From: Bacteroidales bacterium UBA1711
GTDB lineage: Bacteria; Bacteroidota; Bacteroidia; Bacteroidales; P3
Direction of reading: 5' to 3'
Assembly: GCA_002317325.1 (NCBI GenBank)
Contig: DCJB01000099.1
Span: 1,197-40,770, forward strand
Length of the DNA stretch: 39,574 nucleotides
The notes under the pieces were generated by a model. The model was not told the origin of the DNA, ran no database searches, and worked only from the letters and a program-made list of their open reading frames with translations. This document shows positions 32,784 through 39,574 of the stretch, in pieces. Position numbers and translations under genes: made by a program. The first letter of the stretch is position 1; the number at the start of each line of letters is the position of its first letter.

Positions 32784-33314
32784 TTATTCTTGTTCCTTAG
32801 ATAATTTCTTGATTCGTTGTTTGACTTCGCTTATGCGGTATTGCAACTTTCGCAGACTTATGCCGAGCGATCGTGCCATTTGGACATGCGGGATGTCTGC
32901 AGTGTAAAGTTCCACCAGCCGATAGTCGTCGGCATCCAATTGGCGCAGCACTTCCTCAGTGCGCCTGAGCTCTTCTGCTGTTTCGTCGTCGAGGGCGGGG
33001 AGCGTCTCTTTTTGGTTGTCTTGGAGGGGTATCAGCCGGAGGCTGTTACGGTACTCATGAGACTTCAAATAGTTGCAGGCGACCTGCCGGGCTGCGTTTG
33101 GACACCATTGCTCCCACTGTCTCTCATCCTCGTCGGAATGTTCCTGCAGATAGTCCCACAGGCGCAGCAGGATGAGCTGTATTAGTTCTTGCTGGTGGTA
33201 TTCATCCCATGGGAAGAACTGCCGGCACACAGCCTCCAGCCCGTCCTGCTGCCGCTTCACCAGGTTGGCAAACCTGATTCGCAAGTCGTCTTGTTCCGTC
33301 CTCTTTAGGGCCAT
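32784..33314 (-). CDS. ECF-type RNA polymerase sigma factor
   Basis: 176 residues with region 2 (~residues 10-85; LIQLILLRLWDYLQEH is the 2.1/2.2-type helix) and region 4 helix-turn-helix (~115-172; LDADDYRLVELYTADIPHVQ, MARSLGISLRKLQYRISEVK). No region 1 or 3, as expected for group IV sigma factors. It is the first gene of a minus-strand locus with a probable anti-sigma gene 10 bases downstream and two exported proteins after that. The upstream 288 bases are AT-rich and include a 14-base inverted repeat at 33385-33398. Stimulus and regulon are unknown. It is divergent from known PUL-type sigma/FecR pairs because no FecR is present. Confidence 0.85.
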   Translation of the reverse strand: MALKRTEQDDLRIRFANLVKRQQDGLEAVCRQFFPWDEYHQQELIQLILLRLWDYLQEHSDEDERQWEQWCPNAARQVACNYLKSHEYRNSLRLIPLQDNQKETLPALDDETAEELRRTEEVLRQLDADDYRLVELYTADIPHVQMARSLGISLRKLQYRISEVKQRIKKLSKEQE

Positions 33315-33384
33315 ATATAGTTACTGCTGTATAGTCGTGTTATTCGTGAAGCAGAGCCGTTCCCCTTTTGCTCTTTGGTAATAA

Positions 33385-33398
33385 ATACAAGGTTGTAT
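33385..33398. promoter_or_regulatory. Inverted repeat upstream of the ECF sigma gene
   Basis: ATACAA-GG-TTGTAT, a perfect palindrome with two central bases, about 70-85 bases upstream of the sigma start. It could be an operator or a small hairpin in the leader. No consensus TAnnTTTG promoter was found in 33315-33543, which fits an alternative promoter class. Confidence 0.35.
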
Positions 33399-33543
33399 CG
33401 GTAAAAGTGCAATAATTAACACTGGATTAACATTCTTAATTATTAGTAGTTGTCTTTTTAACATGCATGTGCACATAATTTTATATCACAAAAGTGTTGT
33501 CGCACTTCTGAACTGAGCAGCCATCGCTGCTCCCGTCAATACG

Positions 33544-33599
33544 CAGCGAGGGGGCTTGCCTTTAGGCAGCCCCCTCGCTGTATATCGTGCCTTTGGCAC
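33544..33599 (-). terminator. Tandem hairpins after the CoA-transferase gene
   Basis: GTGCC/GGCAC (33587-33599, TTT loop) comes first on the minus strand. It is followed by a long stem, CAGCGAGGGGGC/GCCCCCTCGCTG (33544-33580), extended by TGCC/GGCA. There is no U tract. Placed 4-59 bases past the stop codon. Confidence 0.65.
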
Positions 33600-33602
33600 A
33601 GG

Positions 33603-34907
33603 TTAGAATGAAGCCGAATGGAAGTGCGGTCCGAAGCGCTCAAAGGCGGCACGGTCCAGTTCCTCTCGAACCGAGGGATGGGCAATGCCGATGATGAGTT
33701 TGGCACGCTCCTGGAGGCTCTTTCCATAGAGGTCAACGGTTCCGTATTCCGTCACGAGGTAGTGCACCTGGTTGCGGGTGGTCACCACGCCGGCTCCGTT
33801 AGTGAGGGTGGGAGCGATTTTGCTCACTCCCTTGAGCGTGGTGGAGGGCATGGCTATGATAGCCTTGCCGCCTTCGCTGAGCGAGGCGCCTTGGATGAAG
33901 TCGGTCTGACCGCCCACGCCGCTGTAGAACTTAGTTCCGAGCGAGTCGGCGCACACCTGCCCGGTGATGTCCACCTGAAGGGCTGAGTTGATGGCGCACA
34001 CCTTGGGATTGCTGGCGATGATGTAGGGGTCGTTGGTATATTTCACGTCCGACATATACACGCCGGGGTTGTCGTCGAGAAAGTCGTAGAGCTTGCGAGA
34101 GCCCATGCAGAAAGTAGAGACAATGCGTCCGCGGCGGTAGTGCTTTTTCATGCCGGTGATGCAGCCTTTCTCCACGAGGGGGAGCATACCGTCGGAGAAC
34201 ATTTCGGTATGCACGCCAAGGTCCTTGCGGTCGGTCAGCTGTGCCAGCACGGCGTTGGGGATGGCGCCGATGCCCATCTGCAAGCAGGCGCCGTCTTCCA
34301 CGAGAGCGGCCACATGGTGCCCAATCTGCATTTCGACCTCAGTCGGCGCGGCGGGCGTTGCCGGGATGAGCGGCCTGTCGTCCTCCACCCACACATCCAC
34401 GCAGTCGGCGGGGATATTGGAGTTGCCCCAGGTGCGCGGCACGTTGGGGTTCATCACAGCCACCACGGTGCGGGCGCACTCGATGGCGGCAAGCGTAGCG
34501 TCCACCGAGGGACCGAGCGACACATAGCCGTGGCGGTCGACGGGCGACACCTGAATCATGGCCACGTCGCAGGGGATGACGTGCTGGCGGTAGAGCTGCT
34601 GCGTTTCGCTGAGGAACACGGGAATATAGTCGGCCCAGCCCGCCTGCACGTCGCGGCGCACATTGGAACCCACGAAGAAGGACTGAGAGAAGAACACCCC
34701 TTCGTAGTGCTCGCCGGCATAGGGGGCGATGCCCTCGGTGTGGAGGTGATGGATGCGGACGTTCTTTAGTTCGCCCGACTCGCCGCGGCGGCACAAGGCC
34801 TCCACCAATACCTGTGGGCAGCAGCTCACGCTGCTGAAATGGATGTGGTCGTTGCTTTTGACCACCTTCACAGCCTCATCGGCTGAAACAAAATGGATAG
34901 GTTTCAT
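33603..34907 (-). CDS. Acetyl-CoA hydrolase/transferase family CoA-transferase
   Basis: Moves CoA between acyl groups, of the 4-hydroxybutyrate / butyryl-CoA:acetate CoA-transferase class, 434 residues. The two-domain fold is readable: N-terminal domain with HLHTEGIAPYA and VDRHGYVSLGPSVDATLAAI, C-terminal domain with LQMGIGAIPNAVL, LGVHTEMFSDG (the Glu is the expected covalent-CoA residue), FYSGVGGQTDFIQGA and YLVTEYGTVDLYGKS. Such enzymes make short-chain fatty acids in fermenting Bacteroidales. It follows the DUF1846 gene by 49 bases on the same strand. The acyl substrate cannot be told from sequence. Confidence 0.93.
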   Translation of the reverse strand: MKPIHFVSADEAVKVVKSNDHIHFSSVSCCPQVLVEALCRRGESGELKNVRIHHLHTEGIAPYAGEHYEGVFFSQSFFVGSNVRRDVQAGWADYIPVFLSETQQLYRQHVIPCDVAMIQVSPVDRHGYVSLGPSVDATLAAIECARTVVAVMNPNVPRTWGNSNIPADCVDVWVEDDRPLIPATPAAPTEVEMQIGHHVAALVEDGACLQMGIGAIPNAVLAQLTDRKDLGVHTEMFSDGMLPLVEKGCITGMKKHYRRGRIVSTFCMGSRKLYDFLDDNPGVYMSDVKYTNDPYIIASNPKVCAINSALQVDITGQVCADSLGTKFYSGVGGQTDFIQGASLSEGGKAIIAMPSTTLKGVSKIAPTLTNGAGVVTTRNQVHYLVTEYGTVDLYGKSLQERAKLIIGIAHPSVREELDRAAFERFGPHFHSASF

Positions 34908-34956
34908 ATACTGTAGTATTAAAACATTGTGAATCGATAGATAGATTGTGCCGGCT

Positions 34957-36423
34957 TCATCCTTTGGCCACGGGGTCGGAGGTGAAGCCTATGCCCAATT
35001 TCTTGAAAATTTTGCGGTCCACCTCGGAGAGCATGACGGTGGTGTGCACCTGGCAGCCGTCGAGAAGCGGAAGTACTTCGAGCGCCCTGCGGCAGTTCTC
35101 GTCACGAAGGCTCAGTATGGAGAGCGCCACCAGCACCTCGTCGGTGTGGAGGCGTGGATTGTGGCCGTGCAGGAGGCTCACCTTGGTACGCTGCACCGGC
35201 TCTATCAGTTGCTGCGCAATGAGGCGGACGCTGTGGTCGATGCCGGCGAGGTGCTTGGTGGCGTTGAGCAGCAGCGCTGCGCTGGGGCCGAGGAGGGGGC
35301 TAGTGTGTCCGGTGATGAGGGTGCCGTCGCGCAGTTCAATGGCAGCCGAATGGGCGCCGCCTTCCTGCTCCTGCCGCTGGCGGGCGGTGGTGGTGGCGCG
35401 GCGGTAGGCGGTGGTGATTTTGAGCTGCTTCATCAGCAAGGCAATCTTGTTCACCTCCCGTTCAGTGGCTTTTCCGAGGGCGAAGTCGCACAGGGCGGCA
35501 TAATAGCGGCGGACAATCTCGTCCTTCGAGGCACGGCAGCACACCTCGTCGTCGGCAATGCAGAAACCTGCCATATTCACCCCCATATCGGTAGGCGACT
35601 TGTAGGGGTTATCGCCATAGATGCCCTCGAAGATGGCGTTGAGGACGGGGAATATCTCGATGTCGCGGTTGTAGTTGACCGTGGTCTTGCCGTAAGCCTC
35701 AAGGTGGAAGGGGTCAATCATATTCACATCGTCGAGGTCGGCGGTGGCAGCCTCGTAGGCCACATTGACGGGGTGCTTGAGGGGAAGGTTCCAGATGGGG
35801 AAGGTCTCAAACTTGGCATAGCCGGCCTTCACGCCGCGCTTGTTCTCCTGATAAAGCTGGCTGAGGCACACGGCCATTTTGCCGCTGCCGGGCCCGGGAG
35901 CGGTGACGATGACCAGCGGGCGCTCGGTCTCCACATACTCATTCTTGCCAAAGCCCTCATCGGAGCAGATAAGGTCCACGTTGGTGGGATAGCCCTCGAT
36001 GAGGTAGTGGTAGCACACCTTGATGCCCATTCGTTCAAGACGCAGACGGTAGGCCTGGGCGCTGGCCTGCCCGTTGAAATGGGTGATGACAACCGAGCCC
36101 ACCCTCAGTCCCCGCTGCCCGAACTCGTCGCGCAGCCGGAGCACATCCTCGTTATAGGTGATTCCGAGGTCGCCGCGCACCTTGTTCTTCTCGATGTCCA
36201 AGGCACTGATGACGATGACAATCTCCGCCTCGTCGCGCAGTTGCATAAGCATCTTCAGCTTGCTGTCCGGCTCAAAGCCGGGCAGCACGCGCGAGGCGTG
36301 GTAGTCGTCAAACAATTTGCCGCCAAATTCAAGATACAATTTGTCGCCAAACTTGGAGATTCTCTCCTTGATGTGTTCGGATTGGATTCTGAGATACTTC
36401 TCGTTGTCGAAACCGTAGTTCAT
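34957..36423 (-). CDS. DUF1846 family protein
   Basis: 488 residues, normal for the DUF1846 family. Typical features are the start MNYGFDNEKYLRIQSEHI, then FGGKLFDDYHASRVLPGF, LICSDEGFGKNEY, the P-loop-like VTAPGPGSGKMAVCLSQLY, and VNMAGFCIADDEVC. The glycine-rich loop suggests nucleotide binding, but no activity is established for the family that I know of. It precedes the CoA-transferase gene by 49 bases and may be in one transcript with it. No signal peptide, so cytoplasmic. Confidence 0.9.
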   Translation of the reverse strand: MNYGFDNEKYLRIQSEHIKERISKFGDKLYLEFGGKLFDDYHASRVLPGFEPDSKLKMLMQLRDEAEIVIVISALDIEKNKVRGDLGITYNEDVLRLRDEFGQRGLRVGSVVITHFNGQASAQAYRLRLERMGIKVCYHYLIEGYPTNVDLICSDEGFGKNEYVETERPLVIVTAPGPGSGKMAVCLSQLYQENKRGVKAGYAKFETFPIWNLPLKHPVNVAYEAATADLDDVNMIDPFHLEAYGKTTVNYNRDIEIFPVLNAIFEGIYGDNPYKSPTDMGVNMAGFCIADDEVCCRASKDEIVRRYYAALCDFALGKATEREVNKIALLMKQLKITTAYRRATTTARQRQEQEGGAHSAAIELRDGTLITGHTSPLLGPSAALLLNATKHLAGIDHSVRLIAQQLIEPVQRTKVSLLHGHNPRLHTDEVLVALSILSLRDENCRRALEVLPLLDGCQVHTTVMLSEVDRKIFKKLGIGFTSDPVAKG

Positions 36424-36489
36424 AGTTGTGTAGTTTAGATGACTAATAAATATAGTGAAGGCATCCGCCGCCGCGGGCGGGGAGACCGA

Positions 36490-38898
36490 TTATTTGCTCA
36501 GACTGTAGGGCTTCTGGTCGGCTTTTTGGAAGAGTTTGCGGTTGGGCTTCGGCCCCATGACGAACTCCAGCACGCCGCCCTCGGCCAGCATGGCGTGGGT
36601 GACGTAGGCTTTGTCGTAGAGGCGGCCGTTCCAGAAGACACGCTGGACGTAGCGGTTCTTGTCCGACACCTCGGGGGCTTTGATTTCGAGGGTGCGGCCG
36701 CCAGCGAGGTTCAGCCGCAAATATGGCAGGTAGGGGGCGCCCAAGACATACTCGCCGCTGCCCGGGCACACGGGATAAAAGCCCATGGCCGAGAAGATAT
36801 ACCAGGCGCTCATCTGTCCGCAGTCGTCGTTGCCGCACAAGCCGTCGATATGGTTGCGGTACATCCTGTTCATTATCTCGCGCACCCAGTACTGCGTCTT
36901 CCACGGCTGCGAGGTCCACATATAGAGGTAGGGGATGTGGTGGCTGGGTTCGTTGCCCTGCACATAGCCGCCCAGCATGCCCTCGCGGGTGACATCCTCG
37001 GTGGCGGCGAAGAACTCGTCAGGCACGTGCATGGTGAAGAGGGTGTCCAGTTTGGCGACAAACTTCTTCTCTCCGCCCATCAGCCGCATGAGGCCGTTCA
37101 CGTCGTGCGGCACATAGAAAGAGTAGTTCCAAGCGTTGCCCTCCACGAGGCCGGCCTCGCTGGTGGAGAGGAGGCTGTAGGGCTGCTTCCAGCTGCCATC
37201 GCTGTAGCGGGCTCTTACAAAGCCGATGGCAGTATCGAAGACGTTCCTGTAGCTGAGGGCACGCTGCTTCCAATAGGCGAGAGCCTTTTGGCGCAGTTCG
37301 CCGCCGTCCATGGTGTCGTTGAGCAGGGTGTTGTATATCGTCCAGTCCTCGTATGCGTTCTCAAGGGTCACGCTGGTGCCGGTACGGTTTTTGTCCACGG
37401 GGGCGTATCCCAGCTGCTTGTACAGGTCGGTGGTGCTGTAGTAGTCGCAGTTGGCCGAATTGACCATTGCCTCTGTCAGCGACGAATGCCCCACGCCTCC
37501 GCAAATGCCTTTGCTCAATGCGTCGGCCACTACGCTCACGCCGTGGTAGCCTATCATGCACCAGTTTTCGTTTGCCATGTGGCTCCACACGGGCAGCATA
37601 CGGTGGGGGCTTTGGGCATAGTGGCTGTAGAAGCTGCGGACCACGTCGTTGGCCAGTGCCGAGTCAAGCAGCGTAACGAGTGGATGGAAGGCGCGGTAGG
37701 TGTCCCACACCGAGAAGACGGTGTAGTTGGTGTACGGCTTATCGTTGCGGTGGGCCTGCTGGTCAATGCCCCTGTACTCCCCGGTGCAGTCTTGGTAGAG
37801 CGAGGGGTTTATCAGGGTGTGGTAGAGCGAAGTGAAAAGCATGGCCTTTTGGTCTTGCGACCCTTCGGCCCGAATGATGCCCAGCCGCTCGGTCCAGGCG
37901 GACTCGCAGTGCTGGCGGAAGCACTCGAAACGCTCGTTGCGGCAGTCCTGCGTATAGAGTCCGAGGTCATGCTCGAGGTTTGCCTTGGCGCCTGCAACGC
38001 TGGTGGCGGAGAGCGCCACATAGATTTCGAGACTCGGGTTGTCTTGGGGGTCAACCTCGAACCAGGTGACCAGCTTGCGTCCCGCCATTTCGGGGAAGTT
38101 GTGTTCCTGGTCGAAACGGTCCCAAAAGCCGCGATAGCCGTTGCGGAAGAAGTCGTGACAGCCATACTGACGGATGGGCTTGTTGACAAGGATGGCAAAA
38201 TAGGTGCAGTTCTCGCGGCTCCAGCCGTTGGTGACGCGGCAGCCGGTGATGAGGCTGCTTTCCTTGTCCACCGTGCAGCGGGCCCACAGCACCTTGCCGT
38301 CGTAGTTGTAGATGCCGTGGTTGAGGTCGAGCACAAACTTCTGCGCCGCCCCCTTGGCGAAAGTGTAGCGGTGCACGCCGCAGTGGGGCGAGGCGGTGAG
38401 CTCGCACTCTATGCCATCGTCGGCGAGGGTCACGGCGTAGTAGCCTGGGCGGGCTGCCTCGGTGCCGTGGTCGAAACGCTGGCGGTAGCCGCCGTCGGGG
38501 TTCTCCTTAGTGCCGGGGCTGAGGAGGGTCTCGCCGCAGTAGGGCATAATGAGCAAGTCGCCCAAGTCGCTGTGGCCCGTTCCGCTGAAATGGGTGTGGC
38601 TGAAACCCACAATGGTGTTGTCCCCATACTGGTAGCCGGCGCAGTAGTCATACGCCCGAGGCTGATACACTCCCTTGATGTTGTGTGGAATGGTGTCCGT
38701 GTCGGGGCTGAGCTGCACGCTGCCATACGGATAGCAGGCGCCGGGGAAGGTGTGTCCCATGCCGTTGGTGCCAATGAACACGTTCACATATTGGTTGTTG
38801 GTGGCAGGGCGGGCAATGGCGGCCGTTGTGACCGACTGTCCATGCAGCAGAGTGCCGCAGCCGGCGGCAAAGAATAGGAGTAGGGGACTTTTCTTCAT
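36490..38898 (-). CDS. GH92 family alpha-mannosidase, exported
   Basis: Calcium-dependent exo-alpha-mannosidase acting on N-glycan or yeast mannan mannose, 802 residues. An N-terminal signal (MKKSPLLLFFAAGCGTLLHGQ) includes an AAGC that might serve as a weak lipobox. The GH92 signatures are complete: VNVFIGTNGMGHTFPGACYP, GFSHTHFSGTGHSDLGDLL, the central VWDTYRAFHPL, YVQGNEPSHHIPYLY, and the C-terminal GNDDCGQMSAWYIFSAMGFY. Length is typical. It lies between the membrane-protein gene and the DUF1846 gene without other mannan-utilisation genes, so it may work alone or with the GH29 enzyme elsewhere. Linkage specificity is not readable. Confidence 0.95.
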   Translation of the reverse strand: MKKSPLLLFFAAGCGTLLHGQSVTTAAIARPATNNQYVNVFIGTNGMGHTFPGACYPYGSVQLSPDTDTIPHNIKGVYQPRAYDYCAGYQYGDNTIVGFSHTHFSGTGHSDLGDLLIMPYCGETLLSPGTKENPDGGYRQRFDHGTEAARPGYYAVTLADDGIECELTASPHCGVHRYTFAKGAAQKFVLDLNHGIYNYDGKVLWARCTVDKESSLITGCRVTNGWSRENCTYFAILVNKPIRQYGCHDFFRNGYRGFWDRFDQEHNFPEMAGRKLVTWFEVDPQDNPSLEIYVALSATSVAGAKANLEHDLGLYTQDCRNERFECFRQHCESAWTERLGIIRAEGSQDQKAMLFTSLYHTLINPSLYQDCTGEYRGIDQQAHRNDKPYTNYTVFSVWDTYRAFHPLVTLLDSALANDVVRSFYSHYAQSPHRMLPVWSHMANENWCMIGYHGVSVVADALSKGICGGVGHSSLTEAMVNSANCDYYSTTDLYKQLGYAPVDKNRTGTSVTLENAYEDWTIYNTLLNDTMDGGELRQKALAYWKQRALSYRNVFDTAIGFVRARYSDGSWKQPYSLLSTSEAGLVEGNAWNYSFYVPHDVNGLMRLMGGEKKFVAKLDTLFTMHVPDEFFAATEDVTREGMLGGYVQGNEPSHHIPYLYMWTSQPWKTQYWVREIMNRMYRNHIDGLCGNDDCGQMSAWYIFSAMGFYPVCPGSGEYVLGAPYLPYLRLNLAGGRTLEIKAPEVSDKNRYVQRVFWNGRLYDKAYVTHAMLAEGGVLEFVMGPKPNRKLFQKADQKPYSLSK

Positions 38899-38951
38899 AT
38901 CGGAGAGCGTTATTGATTCTTTGTGTCAAGTTGTTTGTTCAGGTTGGACTA

Positions 38952-39455
38952 TCATTCTTCTACAGGATAGACTCCCAGCAGCTCGCAGGACTTGGGGGCG
39001 TAGTGGACCTCGCATTGGGTGGGGCCTTTGAAGCGCTCGTAGTCGGCCGTCGCAATGGGGTAGCGGAGCCGCCCCGACACAATCTCGTAGCCGTCGCGAA
39101 ACTTAGTCAGCCGGTAGTTGAACGCTGTGGACGTTGAGTCATGCTGATTCACCAACAGGTTCATCTCTATTCTGTCGATGGTCTTCACATACACCACTTT
39201 CTCATCGTTTTGAAGGTCGGCGTTGGTGTCGCGGTTGGCACGGTGGCAGACCAGCCAGCCGAGGAGGGCTATCACGCAGTCTCCTACCACCAACACCTCC
39301 ATATTCGGCTCCTCGTCGGCCAATAATATGAGGAACACCGAGTATAGCAGCACAGCCATGGCGGCAATTCCCAAGAAGGCGCAGCCCATACGGCGTTTGG
39401 ACTTGAGCTGTTTCCTGTCGTCCACGCTGAGGCGCATTGTCGTCTTTTCTTCCAT
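38952..39455 (-). CDS. Hypothetical membrane protein with two helices
   Basis: 167 residues from MEEKTTMRLSVDD (39455); ATGs at 39461 and 39494 are alternative starts. Basic N-terminus (KQLKSKRRMG), two membrane segments (CAFLGIAAMAVLLYSVFLILL and VLVVGDCVIALLGWLVC), then ~90 residues, probably cytoplasmic, with beta-strand pattern (KVVYVKTIDRIEMNLLV, FRDGYEIVSGRLRYPI). No family recognised. It is upstream of GH92 on the same strand with a 53-base gap. Confidence 0.72.
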   Translation of the reverse strand: MEEKTTMRLSVDDRKQLKSKRRMGCAFLGIAAMAVLLYSVFLILLADEEPNMEVLVVGDCVIALLGWLVCHRANRDTNADLQNDEKVVYVKTIDRIEMNLLVNQHDSTSTAFNYRLTKFRDGYEIVSGRLRYPIATADYERFKGPTQCEVHYAPKSCELLGVYPVEE

Positions 39456-39550
39456 GTTCATCGGGTTAAAACAATGTTGGTCTATATTCATCAAACTTGT
39501 CGGATAGATTGACTCGTTAATGGTTCTCTACAAGAGATTCTTTCGTTTTT

Positions 39551-39574
39551 CTGCAAATGAAACTGCAAATGAAA
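39551..39574. repeat. Tandem 12-base repeat at the window edge
   Basis: CTGCAAATGAAA occurs twice in immediate succession and runs to the last base, so the array may continue beyond the window. Confidence 0.7.

Noticed and set aside
34948..36438. 496-codon plus-strand open frame opposite the DUF1846 gene
   Set aside because: Shadow frame; DUF1846 signatures are clear on the minus strand.
36439..38877. 812-codon plus-strand open frame opposite the GH92 gene
   Set aside because: Shadow of a high-GC gene whose antisense frame lacks stops; the GH92 motifs on the minus strand are decisive.

Overview
The window looks like a chromosomal piece of a GC-rich member of the Bacteroidales. The evidence is the repeated TAnnTTTG promoter element typical of Bacteroidota (several copies of TATCTTTGC), and the protein families present: S46 and C69 peptidases, GH92, GH29, GH106 and GH28 glycosidases, DUF4476, DUF4369-thioredoxin and a divergent recQ/kpsF pair. 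No rRNA, tRNA or CRISPR array was seen. Species cannot be named from sequence alone.

Layout. 1-389: 3' end of an AAA-ATPase/PD-(D/E)XK nuclease gene. 587-4708 (minus): recQ, an FlK-like thioesterase and a GH29 fucosidase lipoprotein, read in that order. 4776-5750: kpsF, divergent from recQ with interleaved promoters. 5807-6343 (minus): membrane-anchored hypothetical. 6415-11494: GH106-like and GH28 enzymes in tandem, a small pectin/rhamnogalacturonan-type pair without SusC/SusD. 11553-14140: a HEPN gene fragment, purD, and a decayed ISAs1-type transposase. 14395-17000: a type II restriction-modification pair, C5 methyltransferase plus NgoBV/NlaIV-like endonuclease, visibly more AT-rich than its surroundings. 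17257-20282 (minus): an arginase-fold protein lacking most metal ligands and a C69 dipeptidase. 20544-22670: S46 peptidase with the Arg expected of DPP11. 22742-24774 (minus): ptuA-ptuB, a Septu-type anti-phage module. 24832-26393 (minus): M28 peptidase lipoprotein and a Rieske-like lipoprotein whose His ligands are gone. 26478-27387 (minus): efp and a small membrane protein. 27550-30671: small lipoprotein, DUF4369/thioredoxin, phosphomannose isomerase with a Cys/His-rich tail, and DUF4476 protein. 30921-33314 (minus): ECF sigma factor, probable anti-sigma protein and two exported proteins, with a hairpin-rich plus-strand island between the last two genes. 33603-39455 (minus): CoA-transferase, DUF1846 protein, GH92 mannosidase and a two-helix membrane protein.

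Most of the window is housekeeping and glycan/peptide catabolism. Two defence modules (restriction-modification and Septu), an IS remnant and a toxin-type HEPN remnant mark accessory insertions. The points most worth attention are the metallothionein-like tail on the phosphomannose isomerase, the degenerate arginase, the His-less Rieske-like lipoprotein, the ECF operon with its unexplained structured island, and the duplicated beta-helix cap in the GH28 protein.
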